From NCBI RefSeq assembly GCF_001815985.1, contig NZ_KV823538.1, forward strand, positions 154,357 to 218,356: DNA of 64,000 bases. The letters are read 5' to 3'. This DNA comes from Corynebacterium sp. HMSC27B11 (GTDB lineage: Bacteria; Actinomycetota; Actinomycetes; Mycobacteriales; Mycobacteriaceae). The position numbers and the translations under genes are program-made. Below the pieces are notes generated by a model. That model was not told the DNA's origin and did not search any database. It saw only the letters and a program-made list of their open reading frames with translations. Below, one piece after another: positions 1 through 8,735 of this stretch. How positions within the stretch are numbered: position 1 is the stretch's first letter; each line of letters starts with the position of its first letter.

Positions 1-181
1 TAGCGACAGCCTTGCGCTGCGCGGCACCCTTCACAAAGAGCTCTTCTGGATCCACGTTGCGGCAGTGCGCGTGGGTAATCCATTCACCGCGGTTCTTGAA
101 AGACTCGCGGGACGTCAGCTGCTTCACGGTCTGACGCACGGGCTTTGCTGCTGGTCGGGATTGGGAGCGGGATTCAGCCAT
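1..181 (-). CDS. whcA: WhiB-family Fe-S regulator, WhcA/WhiB4-like (N-terminal part, cut by window edge)
   Basis: Only the first 60 codons are inside the window. They start at the ATG complementary to 179-181, behind a GGAGG ribosome site 7 nt upstream. The visible protein has a basic Ser/Arg/Lys-rich start and then the segment WITHAHCRNVDPEELFVKGA. This is the first cysteine and the (D)PExxF block of the WhiB family, whose four cysteines hold a redox-sensitive [4Fe-4S] cluster. The other three cysteines lie beyond the edge. The gene is divergent from ponA. That pairing is the one I recall for whcA (whiB4 orthologue, oxidative-stress control) in C. glutamicum, so the subfamily name rests on synteny. 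A TTAGAT -10-like box (complement of 200-205) lies about 20 nt upstream of the start. Confidence 0.85.
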   Translation of the reverse strand, partial: MAESRSQSRPAAKPVRQTVKQLTSRESFKNRGEWITHAHCRNVDPEELFVKGAAQRKAVA

Positions 182-740
182 TCTTCGCCTCCAAGCTGGA
201 TCTAACGTTCTTCGTTGCGATGTTCTTTGGGGAACTGATGTGCTTGCTCTTTCCTCAGCGATCAACAGGATGTGTTGCATAGCCTGCTGAAGCATTGCCC
301 AGAATGTTACGGGGGTCACATTTTGGATGTCTAATGCGTCACAACGCCGGGGGTGCTTAAGTGAGGAAAAACTTTTCATAGGCCGCGCACCGTTAGCACG
401 ACTCGCGCAAACAGCCTCGCCAGGACGTGGAAGCACACTCTGCATATGACATGAAATTAGATCGCAGCCGGTTTATGCACGTCAGGACAGAGTTTTCTTT
501 AAATACCTTTAAAATGTGATGCGTCCCACATTTTCTGCCGGGCTTGCCCGCACGTGATAAATGTCCCCCGAAAACCTGGCAAATATCGGCGAATATTTGT
601 TTGCTCAAAACTAGTCCTAGCGGGGGTAGTAAGCTCCCCCCCGCCGCACAAACCCCAGCCGCACCTTGCCATCCCACAGCTCAGCCACGGTCGCTTTAGG
701 CGCAATGAGGGTGTCCGGTACGTCGACTAATGTGTGTCGC
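182..740. promoter_or_regulatory. Divergent whcA-ponA intergenic region with a CRP/GlxR-like palindrome
   Basis: This stretch of about 560 bp holds no convincing gene. At 515-530 it carries TGTGA-N6-CCACA, nine of ten positions of the CRP/GlxR consensus TGTGA-N6-TCACA. The site sits inside a longer perfect inverted repeat, AAAATGTG (511-518) and CACATTTT (527-534). A partial TGTCT-N6-TCACA match lies near 334-349. A TAATGT -10-like box at 728-733 lies 7 nt before GTG 741, the likely leaderless start of ponA. GlxR is the global cAMP-responsive regulator of corynebacteria. Assignment to GlxR is an inference from the motif. Confidence 0.5.
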
Positions 741-2885
741 GTGGAGAAGAACAACGAGCAGAACACGGCAGCCACCGACCGCACCCGGCCCAGGCCGGCC
801 CTCCAGCTGATCGGCGCGACACTGGGCATCGCCATGCTCCTTGCCCTGGGAATGCTCCCCTTCGCCGGCCTCGGCGGAGCGGTAGTGAACTCCTCCGCGA
901 ACACGATGAACGCCAACTTCGCGGATATCGAGACCAACAAGTCCCTCCCGCAGGCCAGCACCGTCCTGGACCGCGAGGGCAACACCATCGCCTGGATCTA
1001 CGACCAACGGCGCTTCGACGTCCCGGCGGACAAGATCTCCACCGCGATGAAGGAATCCATCGTCGCCATCGAGGACCGGCGCTTCTATGAACACAACGGG
1101 GTGGACCTGCGTGGCTCGGCCCGCGCGCTAGCCGCCAACCTCTCCAGCGGCGGGGTGGCTGAAGGAGCTTCCACCCTCAATCAGCAGTACATCAAGAACT
1201 ACCTGTGGTTGATCAGCGCCAAGAACGACAACGAGCGCGCCGCCGCCACCGAGACCAGCCTGGCCCGCAAGCTGCGGGAAATGAAGCTCGCGGGCGATCT
1301 CGATGAGCGCTTCTCCAAGGACGAGATCCTCACCCGCTACCTCAACCTCATCTCCTTCGGCCGCGGCGCCTACGGGGTCGAGGCCGCCGCACGCACCTAC
1401 TTCGACCACTCCGCCGAGAAGTTGACGGACGCCGAGGCCGCACTCCTGGCTGGGGTCGTCCAGTCCACCTCCGCGCTGGACCCGTGGGATAACCCGGACG
1501 CCGCGAAGACCCGCCGCAACCAGGTTCTCCAGGCGCGCGCCGATAACGGTTCCCTCACCCAAGCACAGGCCGATAGCGCGGCCGCCGAGCCGCTGGGAAT
1601 CGCGGAGAAGCCAGCTGGTGAACCCAATGGCTGCCTCGCGGCCGGGAATGATGGTTTCTTCTGCGACTACGCCCTGAAGTGGCTTGCAGAGAAGGGCTTC
1701 GACCACGAAAAGATTGCCCGCGGCGGCTACACCATCACCACCACCCTGGATCCGGCCGCACAGCAGCACGCCGTGCAATCCGCCCAGAGCAATGTGGCCC
1801 CCGGCCAGCCCGGGGTGTCTGAAGCCTTGAGCTTCATCGCACCGACTGAGGACTCCCACGAGGTCATCGCCATGGCGTCCTCCCGGAAATACGGGCTGGA
1901 CCAGGAGAAGCACGAGACTGTCCTGCCGCTGCCGCACTCCCTGCAGGGGCACGGCGCGGGCTCCGTATTCAAGATCTTCGCCGCCGCTGCCGCCATCGAG
2001 AAGGGCATGGGGCTGGAGACCAAGCTGGACGTCCCACCGCGGGTGGAGGTCGATGGCCTCGGCAACGGTGGTGCCTCCGGCTGCCCGCCGGGCAAGTACT
2101 GCGTCGAAAATGTGGGCCCCTATAAGCCTTCGATGACGTTGAAGGAGGCGCTGGCAACCTCCCCGAACACGCCCTTCATTTCGATGCTGCAGGATGTGGG
2201 CCTGGAGCGCACGGTCGACTTGGCCGTGAAACTGGGTCTGCGCAGCTACGCGAAGGAGGGCACCTCCGGGGATAAGTCCATCGCGCAGCGTATTAAGGAG
2301 GAACAAACCGGATCCTTCGTGCTCGGCCCCACCCCGGTGGACCCACTGGAGCTAACGAACGTCGGCGCCACGCTCGCGGACCAGGGCCGCTGGTGCGAGC
2401 CCTCCCCCATCTCCTCGGTGACGGATGCCTCGGGGAAGAAGGTGGACATCCCCCGCAAGGATTGCGAGAAGGTACTCAACCCGGCCGTCGCCAATGCGCT
2501 GGCCAATGGCATGGCGGGCGACGTATCGAATGGCACCGCCGCGGATGCCGCCCGCGCCACCGGCTGGAGCGGTCCGATCTCCGCGAAGACCGGCACCACC
2601 GAGACCAGCAACTCCGCAGCATTCCTGGGATTCACCCAGAACGTCGCCGGCAGCAGCTATATCTTCAACGACTCCGGCACCGCCTCGAGCCTGTGCACCT
2701 CGCCGGTTCGCCAGTGTGGCTCCGGCAACCTCTACGGCGGCAACGAGCCCGCCCGGAGCTTCTTCACCGCCGCCGGCCCCATTGCGAACTCCTACGGCGG
2801 CAAGAAGCTGCCGCCCGTGCGGCAGAAGCAAAAGAAGGGCACCGGCGAGCTCGCCGACGGTGGGGCGGCAGCCGCCCAGCGCTAG
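741..2885 (+). CDS. ponA: Class A penicillin-binding protein (bifunctional transglycosylase/transpeptidase)
   Basis: The enzyme polymerises lipid II glycan strands and cross-links peptidoglycan stems on the outer face of the membrane. A short cytoplasmic start is followed by one membrane segment (about residues 18-42). The GT51 domain then shows EDRRFYEH (about 110), GASTLNQQ (about 141) and the RKLREMKLA / YLNLISFGRGAYGVEAAA blocks. The transpeptidase domain carries SVFK (about 407, SxxK nucleophile), SPN (about 473, SxN) and KTGT (about 615). There is no PASTA domain, and the C-terminus is a short basic tail. I chose GTG 741 because a TAATGT box ends 7 nt before it (leaderless start). ATG 705 and ATG 666 are in-frame alternatives without clear ribosome sites. 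The gene is divergent from whcA, as in related genomes. Confidence 0.95.
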   Translation: MEKNNEQNTAATDRTRPRPALQLIGATLGIAMLLALGMLPFAGLGGAVVNSSANTMNANFADIETNKSLPQASTVLDREGNTIAWIYDQRRFDVPADKISTAMKESIVAIEDRRFYEHNGVDLRGSARALAANLSSGGVAEGASTLNQQYIKNYLWLISAKNDNERAAATETSLARKLREMKLAGDLDERFSKDEILTRYLNLISFGRGAYGVEAAARTYFDHSAEKLTDAEAALLAGVVQSTSALDPWDNPDAAKTRRNQVLQARADNGSLTQAQADSAAAEPLGIAEKPAGEPNGCLAAGNDGFFCDYALKWLAEKGFDHEKIARGGYTITTTLDPAAQQHAVQSAQSNVAPGQPGVSEALSFIAPTEDSHEVIAMASSRKYGLDQEKHETVLPLPHSLQGHGAGSVFKIFAAAAAIEKGMGLETKLDVPPRVEVDGLGNGGASGCPPGKYCVENVGPYKPSMTLKEALATSPNTPFISMLQDVGLERTVDLAVKLGLRSYAKEGTSGDKSIAQRIKEEQTGSFVLGPTPVDPLELTNVGATLADQGRWCEPSPISSVTDASGKKVDIPRKDCEKVLNPAVANALANGMAGDVSNGTAADAARATGWSGPISAKTGTTETSNSAAFLGFTQNVAGSSYIFNDSGTASSLCTSPVRQCGSGNLYGGNEPARSFFTAAGPIANSYGGKKLPPVRQKQKKGTGELADGGAAAAQR

Positions 2886-3020
2886 CCGAGGCTAAACCAG
2901 GCTAGTCCGGGGCTGGCCCCGGGGCCTGACGCTCACCCGGGGACCGAGCGATGCTGGGAGACGGCCGGCTAGAGCGGGCGGGATATCCGGCCCCGACGCA
3001 CGGTGGATAGACTTAAACCC

Positions 3021-4094
3021 GTGTTGAAGCGCAAGACCTCGAAGTTCCGTGCCCGACTGCCCCGACTGCCGTGGGTAGCGGGGAAGCCGAACGCCCCGCT
3101 GGGGGTTGACGTCCTGAAGAAAAAGGCAGGGAACGCCAACCGCACCGCACCCCGCCTGGTCGGGGCAATCGGCGCTGGGGTGGCGGGGCTCGCCGCGGCG
3201 GGGGTCGGCGTGCTGCTCGCAGCGAACCGCGAGATCCGGCAGTTCGAGCTGAAGGAAGTCACCGTCCCGCTGCTGGAGCCGGGCACACTGCCCTCTCACT
3301 GGGATTCACTGCGTATCCTGCACGTCTCTGACCTGCACATGCTCGCGGAGCAACGACTCAAGCAATCGTGGGTCGCGGGCCTCATCGAGCTCGACCCGGA
3401 CCTGGTGGTGAACACGGGCGATAACCTCGGCGAGCACGAGGCAGTGCCGGGCGTGCTGCGCGCACTGGACCCGCTGTTCGAGCGCCCGGGCGTGTTCGTG
3501 TTCGGCAGCAATGACTACTTCGCGCCGAAGCCGGTGAACCCGTTCATCTACCTGCTGGGCAAGAAGCGCAAGCCATCGCGCGTGCAGTTGCCGTGGCGCG
3601 GGATGCGCGCGGCCTTCATCGAGCACGGTTGGCAGGACGCCACCCACGCCCGCCTGGAGTTCCCGCTGGAGACCGATGCGCCGGTGGGAAGCGGGGAACC
3701 AAAGATGATCCGGCTCGCGGTCACGGGCGTGGACGACCCACACCACGACCTGGCGGACTACTCGCAGGTGGCGGGCGCGCCGAATGCGGATGCGGACTTG
3801 AGCATCGGGCTATCGCACTCCCCTGAGCCGGCGGTGCTGGATCAGTTCGCGGCCGATGGTTACCAACTGGTGCTCTCCGGGCATACTCACGGCGGGCAGT
3901 TGTGCCTGCCGGGAAGCCGGGCGATCGTCACGAATTGCGGCATCGACCGGTCCCGCGCGCAGGGACTGTCCCGGTGGACGGAGCGGACGTGGCTACACGT
4001 GACGAACGGCCTGGGGAACTCGAAGTACGTGCCCTTCCGGATTTTCTGCCGCCCATCCGCGACTCTGATCCACGTGGTGGAGCGGGAGGACTAG
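3021..4094 (+). CDS. Membrane-anchored calcineurin-type metallophosphoesterase
   Basis: This belongs to the YkuE/YaeI-like metallophosphoesterases, binuclear metal hydrolases of phosphoesters. The physiological substrate is unknown. A basic N-terminus is followed by one Gly/Ala-rich membrane segment (about residues 46-70) and then the catalytic motifs: HVSDLHM (about 100), NTGDNLGEH (about 130), GSND in place of the usual GNHD (about 161), SHSPE, and GHTHGGQ (about 286). The catalytic domain therefore probably lies outside the membrane. I prefer GTG 3021 because a TAGACT -10 box (3008-3013) ends 7 nt before it, giving a leaderless transcript. An in-frame GTG at 3003 would overlap that promoter. 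The gene follows ponA by 135 bp, with a GC-rich hairpin (2907-2922) between them. Confidence 0.88.
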   Translation: MLKRKTSKFRARLPRLPWVAGKPNAPLGVDVLKKKAGNANRTAPRLVGAIGAGVAGLAAAGVGVLLAANREIRQFELKEVTVPLLEPGTLPSHWDSLRILHVSDLHMLAEQRLKQSWVAGLIELDPDLVVNTGDNLGEHEAVPGVLRALDPLFERPGVFVFGSNDYFAPKPVNPFIYLLGKKRKPSRVQLPWRGMRAAFIEHGWQDATHARLEFPLETDAPVGSGEPKMIRLAVTGVDDPHHDLADYSQVAGAPNADADLSIGLSHSPEPAVLDQFAADGYQLVLSGHTHGGQLCLPGSRAIVTNCGIDRSRAQGLSRWTERTWLHVTNGLGNSKYVPFRIFCRPSATLIHVVERED

Positions 4095-4229
4095 CGGGTA
4101 CGACCTGCGTTCTTAGCCCTTAACCCCACCCCGGTTTTTCTCTTCCGGGGATCACGCGTTATAGTAAGGAACCGTTGCGGAGATCTTCCAACCGGATCAA
4201 CCGGCAGGAAAACCCTCGCAGCCTATGAC

Positions 4230-4306
4230 CGGGATATGGCGCAGTTTGGTAGCGCACCTCGTTCGGGACGAGGGGGTCGCAGGTTCAAATCCTGTTATCC
4301 CGACCA
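4230..4306 (+). tRNA. tRNA-Pro (anticodon CGG)
   Basis: A full cloverleaf of 77 nt. The acceptor arm pairs CGGGATA (4230-4236) with TATCCCG (4296-4302). The discriminator is A and CCA is encoded (4304-4306). The anticodon stem CCTCG/CGAGG encloses the loop TTCGGGA, so the anticodon is CGG and reads CCG proline codons. The T-loop region reads GGTTCAAATCC. A TATAGT -10 box at 4160-4165 suggests a leader of about 60 nt that is trimmed in processing. Confidence 0.97.
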
Positions 4307-4313
4307 CGTGATT

Positions 4314-4341
4314 GAAGCCCTGGCCTTTCGGCCGGGGCTTC
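4314..4341 (+). terminator. Rho-independent-type hairpin after tRNA-Pro
   Basis: A 12-bp stem, GAAGCCCTGGCC (4314-4325) with GGCCGGGGCTTC (4330-4341), closes a TTTC loop directly after the tRNA. The tract behind it is short (CTTCG), so termination may be imperfect. Confidence 0.75.
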
Positions 4342-4848
4342 CTTCGTATCTGCTGCTCAAGCACCAGTCACCGCAATTCGCTCCGCGGACTACGGCAGAC
4401 TGCAGTACCACCCACCTTTGGCACGATCTGGCATGGGTCTGGCACGTGCCTGGCACGGCGATGAGGTCAGACCAGGCCGCCGCCAGACCCGTAGACTTGA
4501 CGCACCTCGACATCACCCTGTTGCCCATGTGGCGAGTGTGACAAAAGTGCCAAAAGGGGCCTCGTGTTGGATCTCACAACCTGGCTGATAGACTGAGAAA
4601 GTCGCATAACTGCTATCCGCATCACATTGTGACGCTCGAGCCCCCGGGTTTATCCGCACAGAGCGCCGTCACCACGAGCCGCACCGCGGAAAGCATCCGG
4701 CGCCCGCGCGCCACAACCGCCACCGGACAACGCAGGTCTGTGCGTTAGACCTTTGCACGCCGCGCCTCCAGGGTCCGCGACCAGCAGCCGCTGGCTGCGG
4801 GTCCCCCGGGGCCGCACACCGAGTCCTTAGTTGGGGTGTTTTTAGCAC
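4342..4848 (+). promoter_or_regulatory. Long structured leader of the Mrp/Mnh antiporter operon
   Basis: About 500 bp without a supported gene. A TAGACT box lies near 4593 and a perfect TCACATTGTGA palindrome at 4622-4632, leaving a possible leader of about 240 nt. Its end can fold into two hairpins. The first pairs GACC-A-GCAGCC (4779-4789) with GGCTGC-G-GGTC (4793-4803). The second pairs ACACC (4816-4820) with GGTGT (4835-4839) and is followed by a run of T up to 4843, six bases before the GTG start. A terminator-like element touching the start codon of an ion-antiporter operon suggests attenuation or a sensing RNA. I do not recognise a known riboswitch class. Confidence 0.45.
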
Positions 4849-7800
4849 GTGGCTCTGCTTGCGATCCCAGCCACCGTTGCGGTGGCCCTCGTTTTAGTTC
4901 CACTGCTGGTCAAAGTTCTCGACCGAAACGCGGGCTGGCCACTAGCAATCACCTTCGTCGCGCTGGCGGGGTACGTCCTCAAGCACGCGCGCGTCCCGAT
5001 GGAGGGCGGTGCACACCGCTGGTCAGCAACCTGGATTGAAGGTGCGCTACCCGCCACCTCCGCGCACCCCGTTGGCGGGGATATCACCTTCGGGCTGACA
5101 ATGGACGCGCTCAGCCTCTTCTTCACGCTGCTCGCGCTGCTCATCGGCGCAGTGGTGTTCATCTACTCCACCCGCTACCTGCACCCGGGCGAGAAGATCC
5201 TCAGCTTCTACCTGTTGATGACGGCCTTCATGCTCGCGGTGCTGCTGCTGGTGCTGGCTAGCGACGTCGCCCTGCTGTTCATCGGCTGGGAGCTCGTCTC
5301 GCTGGCGTCCTTCTTCCTCATCGCCCGCTCCGGCAGCTCGGGCCAGGCCGGTTCCACCCGAACCCTGATCCTGACCTTCGTGGGAGGCCTGTTCCTCATC
5401 GCCGCGCTGGGCATCATGGTCGGCGTGACCGGCTCCACCCAGTTGGCCGATATCCTCGCGAACCCGAGCTGGGGCAATAACGCAGTGCTCACTGGCGTGA
5501 CCGCCGTGCTGATCGCGATGGCGGGCTTCTCCAAGGCCGCGCAGATCCCCTTCCACTTCTGGCTGCCCGAGGCCATGGCCGCGGACACCCCGGTCTCCGC
5601 GTTCCTGCACGCCGCAGCGGTCGTCAAGGCTGGTGTCTACCTGCTGCTGCGCTTCTCGGGAATCTTCCAGGGAACAATGATCTGGCACTACACGCTGATC
5701 ATCATCGGCATGGTCACGGCACTGATGGCCGCCTTGTTCGCCATGCAGAAGACGGACCTGAAGAAGCTCACCGCGTACTCCACGGTCTCCCAGCTGGGCT
5801 GGATCGTGGCCACCATCGGCGTGGGCACCCCCTTCGCCATCACCGCGGCGATCGTGCACACCGCGGCGCACGCGCTCTTCAAGTCCTCCCTGTTCATGCT
5901 GGTCGGTGTGGTCGACCACCAGGCAGGCTCCCGCGATACCCGACGCCTGGGCTCGCTGTGGCGCCGCATGCCCTTCACCTTCTGGTCCGCGGTCGTCGCC
6001 GCCGGCTCCATGGCTGCGATCCCCCCGACCCTGGGATTTGTTTCCAAGGAGGGCATGCTTACCGCCTTCCAGGAGGCACCGTTCTCCCAGGCCGGTGTCT
6101 GGGTGCTGCTGGCGGTCGCTGGCATCGGCGCCCTGGCGACGTTCATGTACTCCGCCCGCTATGTCTTCGGCGCCTTCGTCGACGGCAAGACGGACGAGTC
6201 CGAGACCCGCGAGGCCCCGGTCAGTCTCTGGCTGCCCGCCGCCCTGCCGGGTCTGCTCTCCCTGCCCGCCGTGTTCTTCCTGGCCTGGCCGGAAAACTGG
6301 CTGGATAACATCGCCGTGGCCACCGGCGTGGGTGAGGCGCAGACCCACCTGACGATGTGGCACGGCGTCAACGCCCCACTCGTGATCTCCGTGATCGTGA
6401 TGGTGCTGGGTGTGATCGGCATCTTCCAGCGCAAGGCCATCTTCCGCTGGTTCCAGCACCAGCCGCTCGGCCCCTACACCGGCGCGGAAATCATCCACCT
6501 GGTCACCGAGTGGATGATCCGCTTCGGCCGCGTGGTCGCCGCCCCGGCCAACTCCATGGCCGCCAACCGCCACGTGTTCTGGATCCTGGCGATGTTCATC
6601 ACCCTGGGGCTGTTCAGCCTGATCGGACCGGGCCGCCTGCACGGCCTCGGCGATCTGCCGGCCCGCATGGAGGGCGCGGACCGCGTCACCGACCTGATCG
6701 GCCTGCTCATCATCGGCGCGGCACTCACCGCCCTGCTCGGCACCCGCTCGCGCCTGGCCTCCGTGGTGCTCGTCGGCATGGTCGGTGTGGGTGTCTCCTT
6801 CATGATGCTCACCCTCGGCGCCCCGGACGTCGCCCAGACGAACCTGCTGGTCGAGCTGTGCGTGACCGTCATCATGATGCTGGTGGTCCGCCACCAGCCG
6901 CGCCTGTACCTACGCGAGGGCGAGAACCGCGCCCGCTTCGCCACCATGATCGCCACGGTCGTGGGTCTGGTGACCTTCTTCGGCGTCTGGATGCTGCAGA
7001 GCCGCCACCCACGCCCGGAGCTGGCGGAGTGGTACCTGGAGAACACCCCGGACGCCACCGGCGCGGACAACGTCGTCGCCGCGATCCTCGTGGAATTCCG
7101 TGGCTACGATACGTTGGGCGAGCTGATCGTCCTCGGCATGGCGGGCATCGTCATCGCCGCGATCATCTCCTCCATGCCGCGCTCCCCGAAGCCGGGCTAC
7201 GGCCCGGGCTCGACCTCCGAGGCTTTCCGCGCACCGGGCCAAACCCGCTTCCCGGATGTCCACAAGGTCCCGGAGCTGGCACCGTTCTACTCCAAGAACC
7301 TGCGCTCCACCCACTTGAACTCGATCCTGCCGCGCATGGCACTGTACCCGCTGATCCCGATCGTGGTCATCCTCTCGCTGATCACCTTCTGGCGCGGCCA
7401 CAACGCCCCGGGCGGTGGCTTCCTCGCGGCCCTCGTCGCGGCCTGTGGCCTGTTCTTCTGGTACCTCGCGCAGTCCCGCGCCCGGAAGCTGGGCTCCGAC
7501 AACCTGGGCTACACGCTCATTGGTATCGGCATGCTGCTGGCCCTGTGCACCGGCCTGCTGGGCTTCCTGCAGGGCTCCTTCCTGGCGCCGCTGCACGGCA
7601 CGTTCCTGGGCCAGCACATGACCACCTCGCTGCTCTTCGACGGCGGCATCTACTTCGCGGTCTTCGGGCTCATCGTCGTGGTCATCAACCAGCTCGGCGG
7701 GCGTGACCGCCCGGGCAACCAGTACGCCCGGGCCAACCAGGATCGCTACATCCCGGCCAAGACGCACCCGGCCTCCGCACAGCAGGCCAGCGAGTCGGCG

Positions 7801-8220
7801 AAGCGCACGGTGGCCGAGGCCTTCAGCCAGTCCCCCGTCGCGGTGCGCATCGGTGGGTCCAATATCGTGCTCAACCCCTCCGAGGTCAGCCGCGCCGCCC
7901 GCGAAGCGGAAGCCCGGCACCGTTCGGAGCGTGAGTCCGCAAAGCGGCCCGCCGGCTCCGTGAGCCCGATCCCGGAGGCCCGGCCGGCAGACTCCGCGGA
8001 ACGCGCTACCGAGGCAGAACGCGGTGGCGTCGTTAAGGCAAAGGACGCAGCCCCCGACCACCGGGAAGAAACCGAAGAAGAGTTCAAGGCACGTAAACGC
8101 CGAGAACGGCGGCTCACCGGCCACGACGCATTCGACCGAGAACTCGACGAACTGCGCAGCAAACGAGGCCAAGTAAACCCAGCACCCCAGGAAAAGAAGC
8201 GGAGAGGAGACGACCAGTGA
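4849..8220 (+). CDS. mrpA: Mrp/Mnh-type cation:proton antiporter subunit A (MnhA with fused MnhB-like C-terminus)
   Basis: This is the largest subunit of the hetero-oligomeric Mrp antiporter, which exports Na+ (or K+/Ca2+) in exchange for protons and is related to complex I. The protein has 1123 residues. The N-terminal two thirds is the NuoL/NuoM-like proton-translocating domain, seen in segments such as FHFWLPEAMAADTPVSAFLH, KAGVYLLLRFSG and HTAAHALFKS. It continues through the MnhA C-terminal helices. From about residue 824 an MnhB-like block follows (ITFWRGHNAPGGGFLAALVA). The last ~170 residues (from about 950) are hydrophilic, charged and probably cytoplasmic, an unusual extension. The GTG start lies just after a T-rich hairpin. 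The stop overlaps the start of subunit C by four bases, so translation is probably coupled. It is the first gene of the operon. Confidence 0.93.
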   Translation: MALLAIPATVAVALVLVPLLVKVLDRNAGWPLAITFVALAGYVLKHARVPMEGGAHRWSATWIEGALPATSAHPVGGDITFGLTMDALSLFFTLLALLIGAVVFIYSTRYLHPGEKILSFYLLMTAFMLAVLLLVLASDVALLFIGWELVSLASFFLIARSGSSGQAGSTRTLILTFVGGLFLIAALGIMVGVTGSTQLADILANPSWGNNAVLTGVTAVLIAMAGFSKAAQIPFHFWLPEAMAADTPVSAFLHAAAVVKAGVYLLLRFSGIFQGTMIWHYTLIIIGMVTALMAALFAMQKTDLKKLTAYSTVSQLGWIVATIGVGTPFAITAAIVHTAAHALFKSSLFMLVGVVDHQAGSRDTRRLGSLWRRMPFTFWSAVVAAGSMAAIPPTLGFVSKEGMLTAFQEAPFSQAGVWVLLAVAGIGALATFMYSARYVFGAFVDGKTDESETREAPVSLWLPAALPGLLSLPAVFFLAWPENWLDNIAVATGVGEAQTHLTMWHGVNAPLVISVIVMVLGVIGIFQRKAIFRWFQHQPLGPYTGAEIIHLVTEWMIRFGRVVAAPANSMAANRHVFWILAMFITLGLFSLIGPGRLHGLGDLPARMEGADRVTDLIGLLIIGAALTALLGTRSRLASVVLVGMVGVGVSFMMLTLGAPDVAQTNLLVELCVTVIMMLVVRHQPRLYLREGENRARFATMIATVVGLVTFFGVWMLQSRHPRPELAEWYLENTPDATGADNVVAAILVEFRGYDTLGELIVLGMAGIVIAAIISSMPRSPKPGYGPGSTSEAFRAPGQTRFPDVHKVPELAPFYSKNLRSTHLNSILPRMALYPLIPIVVILSLITFWRGHNAPGGGFLAALVAACGLFFWYLAQSRARKLGSDNLGYTLIGIGMLLALCTGLLGFLQGSFLAPLHGTFLGQHMTTSLLFDGGIYFAVFGLIVVVINQLGGRDRPGNQYARANQDRYIPAKTHPASAQQASESAKRTVAEAFSQSPVAVRIGGSNIVLNPSEVSRAAREAEARHRSERESAKRPAGSVSPIPEARPADSAERATEAERGGVVKAKDAAPDHREETEEEFKARKRRERRLTGHDAFDRELDELRSKRGQVNPAPQEKKRRGDDQ

Positions 8221-8735
8221 TTCTTGCAGCAATCATCGCAATCCTCGTCGGTGGCGGTGTCTACCTCATCCTCCAGCGAGGCATGCTCCGCCAGATTCTG
8301 GGGCTGTCCCTGATCAGCCACGGCGTGAACCTCATGATCCTCGGCGCCGGCGTGCCGGTGTGGCGCAGTGAACCGCTGATGAACCGCACGAGCGCCGCCG
8401 AGGCCGGCGACCCGCTCCCCCAGGCCTTCGTGCTGACGGCCATCGTGATCTCCATGGCGGCGACGGCCGTCATGCTCGCGCTGGCTGCCGTGGGGCGGGA
8501 CGACGACACCGCCTCTGCGGAGGATCCGGAGCGCGCCGCACGCACGTTCCGCGGGCTGTCGACCCTCTCGCGGCACACGGACACCGAGCAGGTGGCCAAG
8601 GACGCCGAACAGGCGGCGGCTGCGAAGCACACGCCACAGGCAGACACGCTGGGCGCACCCTACGGTAAGGGCGGCCCCCACGGTGCCGGTAGCGGCGCCG
8701 GGAACAGCACTAATAACGGCAAGGAGGAGCGATAA
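8217..8735 (+). CDS. mrpC: Mrp antiporter subunit C (MnhC, NuoK-like)
   Basis: A small NuoK-like membrane subunit of the Mrp antiporter. Residues 1-85 hold three hydrophobic helices, with the family pattern in LILQRGMLRQILGLSLISHG and the later QAFVLTAIVISMAATAV. The remaining ~85 residues are a hydrophilic tail rich in Gly, Ala, Asp and Asn, so the protein (172 aa) is much longer than the usual ~110 aa. GTG 8217 overlaps the mrpA stop (GTGA) and has a GGAGAGGAGA ribosome site. The stop codon shares one base with the next ATG (TAATG). Confidence 0.93.
   Translation: MILAAIIAILVGGGVYLILQRGMLRQILGLSLISHGVNLMILGAGVPVWRSEPLMNRTSAAEAGDPLPQAFVLTAIVISMAATAVMLALAAVGRDDDTASAEDPERAARTFRGLSTLSRHTDTEQVAKDAEQAAAAKHTPQADTLGAPYGKGGPHGAGSGAGNSTNNGKEER

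Noticed and set aside
2907..2922. CCGGGG/CCCCGG hairpin after ponA as an intrinsic terminator
   Set aside because: No T run; the stem is short and may be a by-product of high GC, so it is mentioned only in a gene entry.
5047..6894. Open frame of about 615 codons on the minus strand opposite mrpA
   Set aside because: Composition dominated by His, Gln, Asp and Glu, a typical mirror of a membrane-protein gene; no family resemblance.
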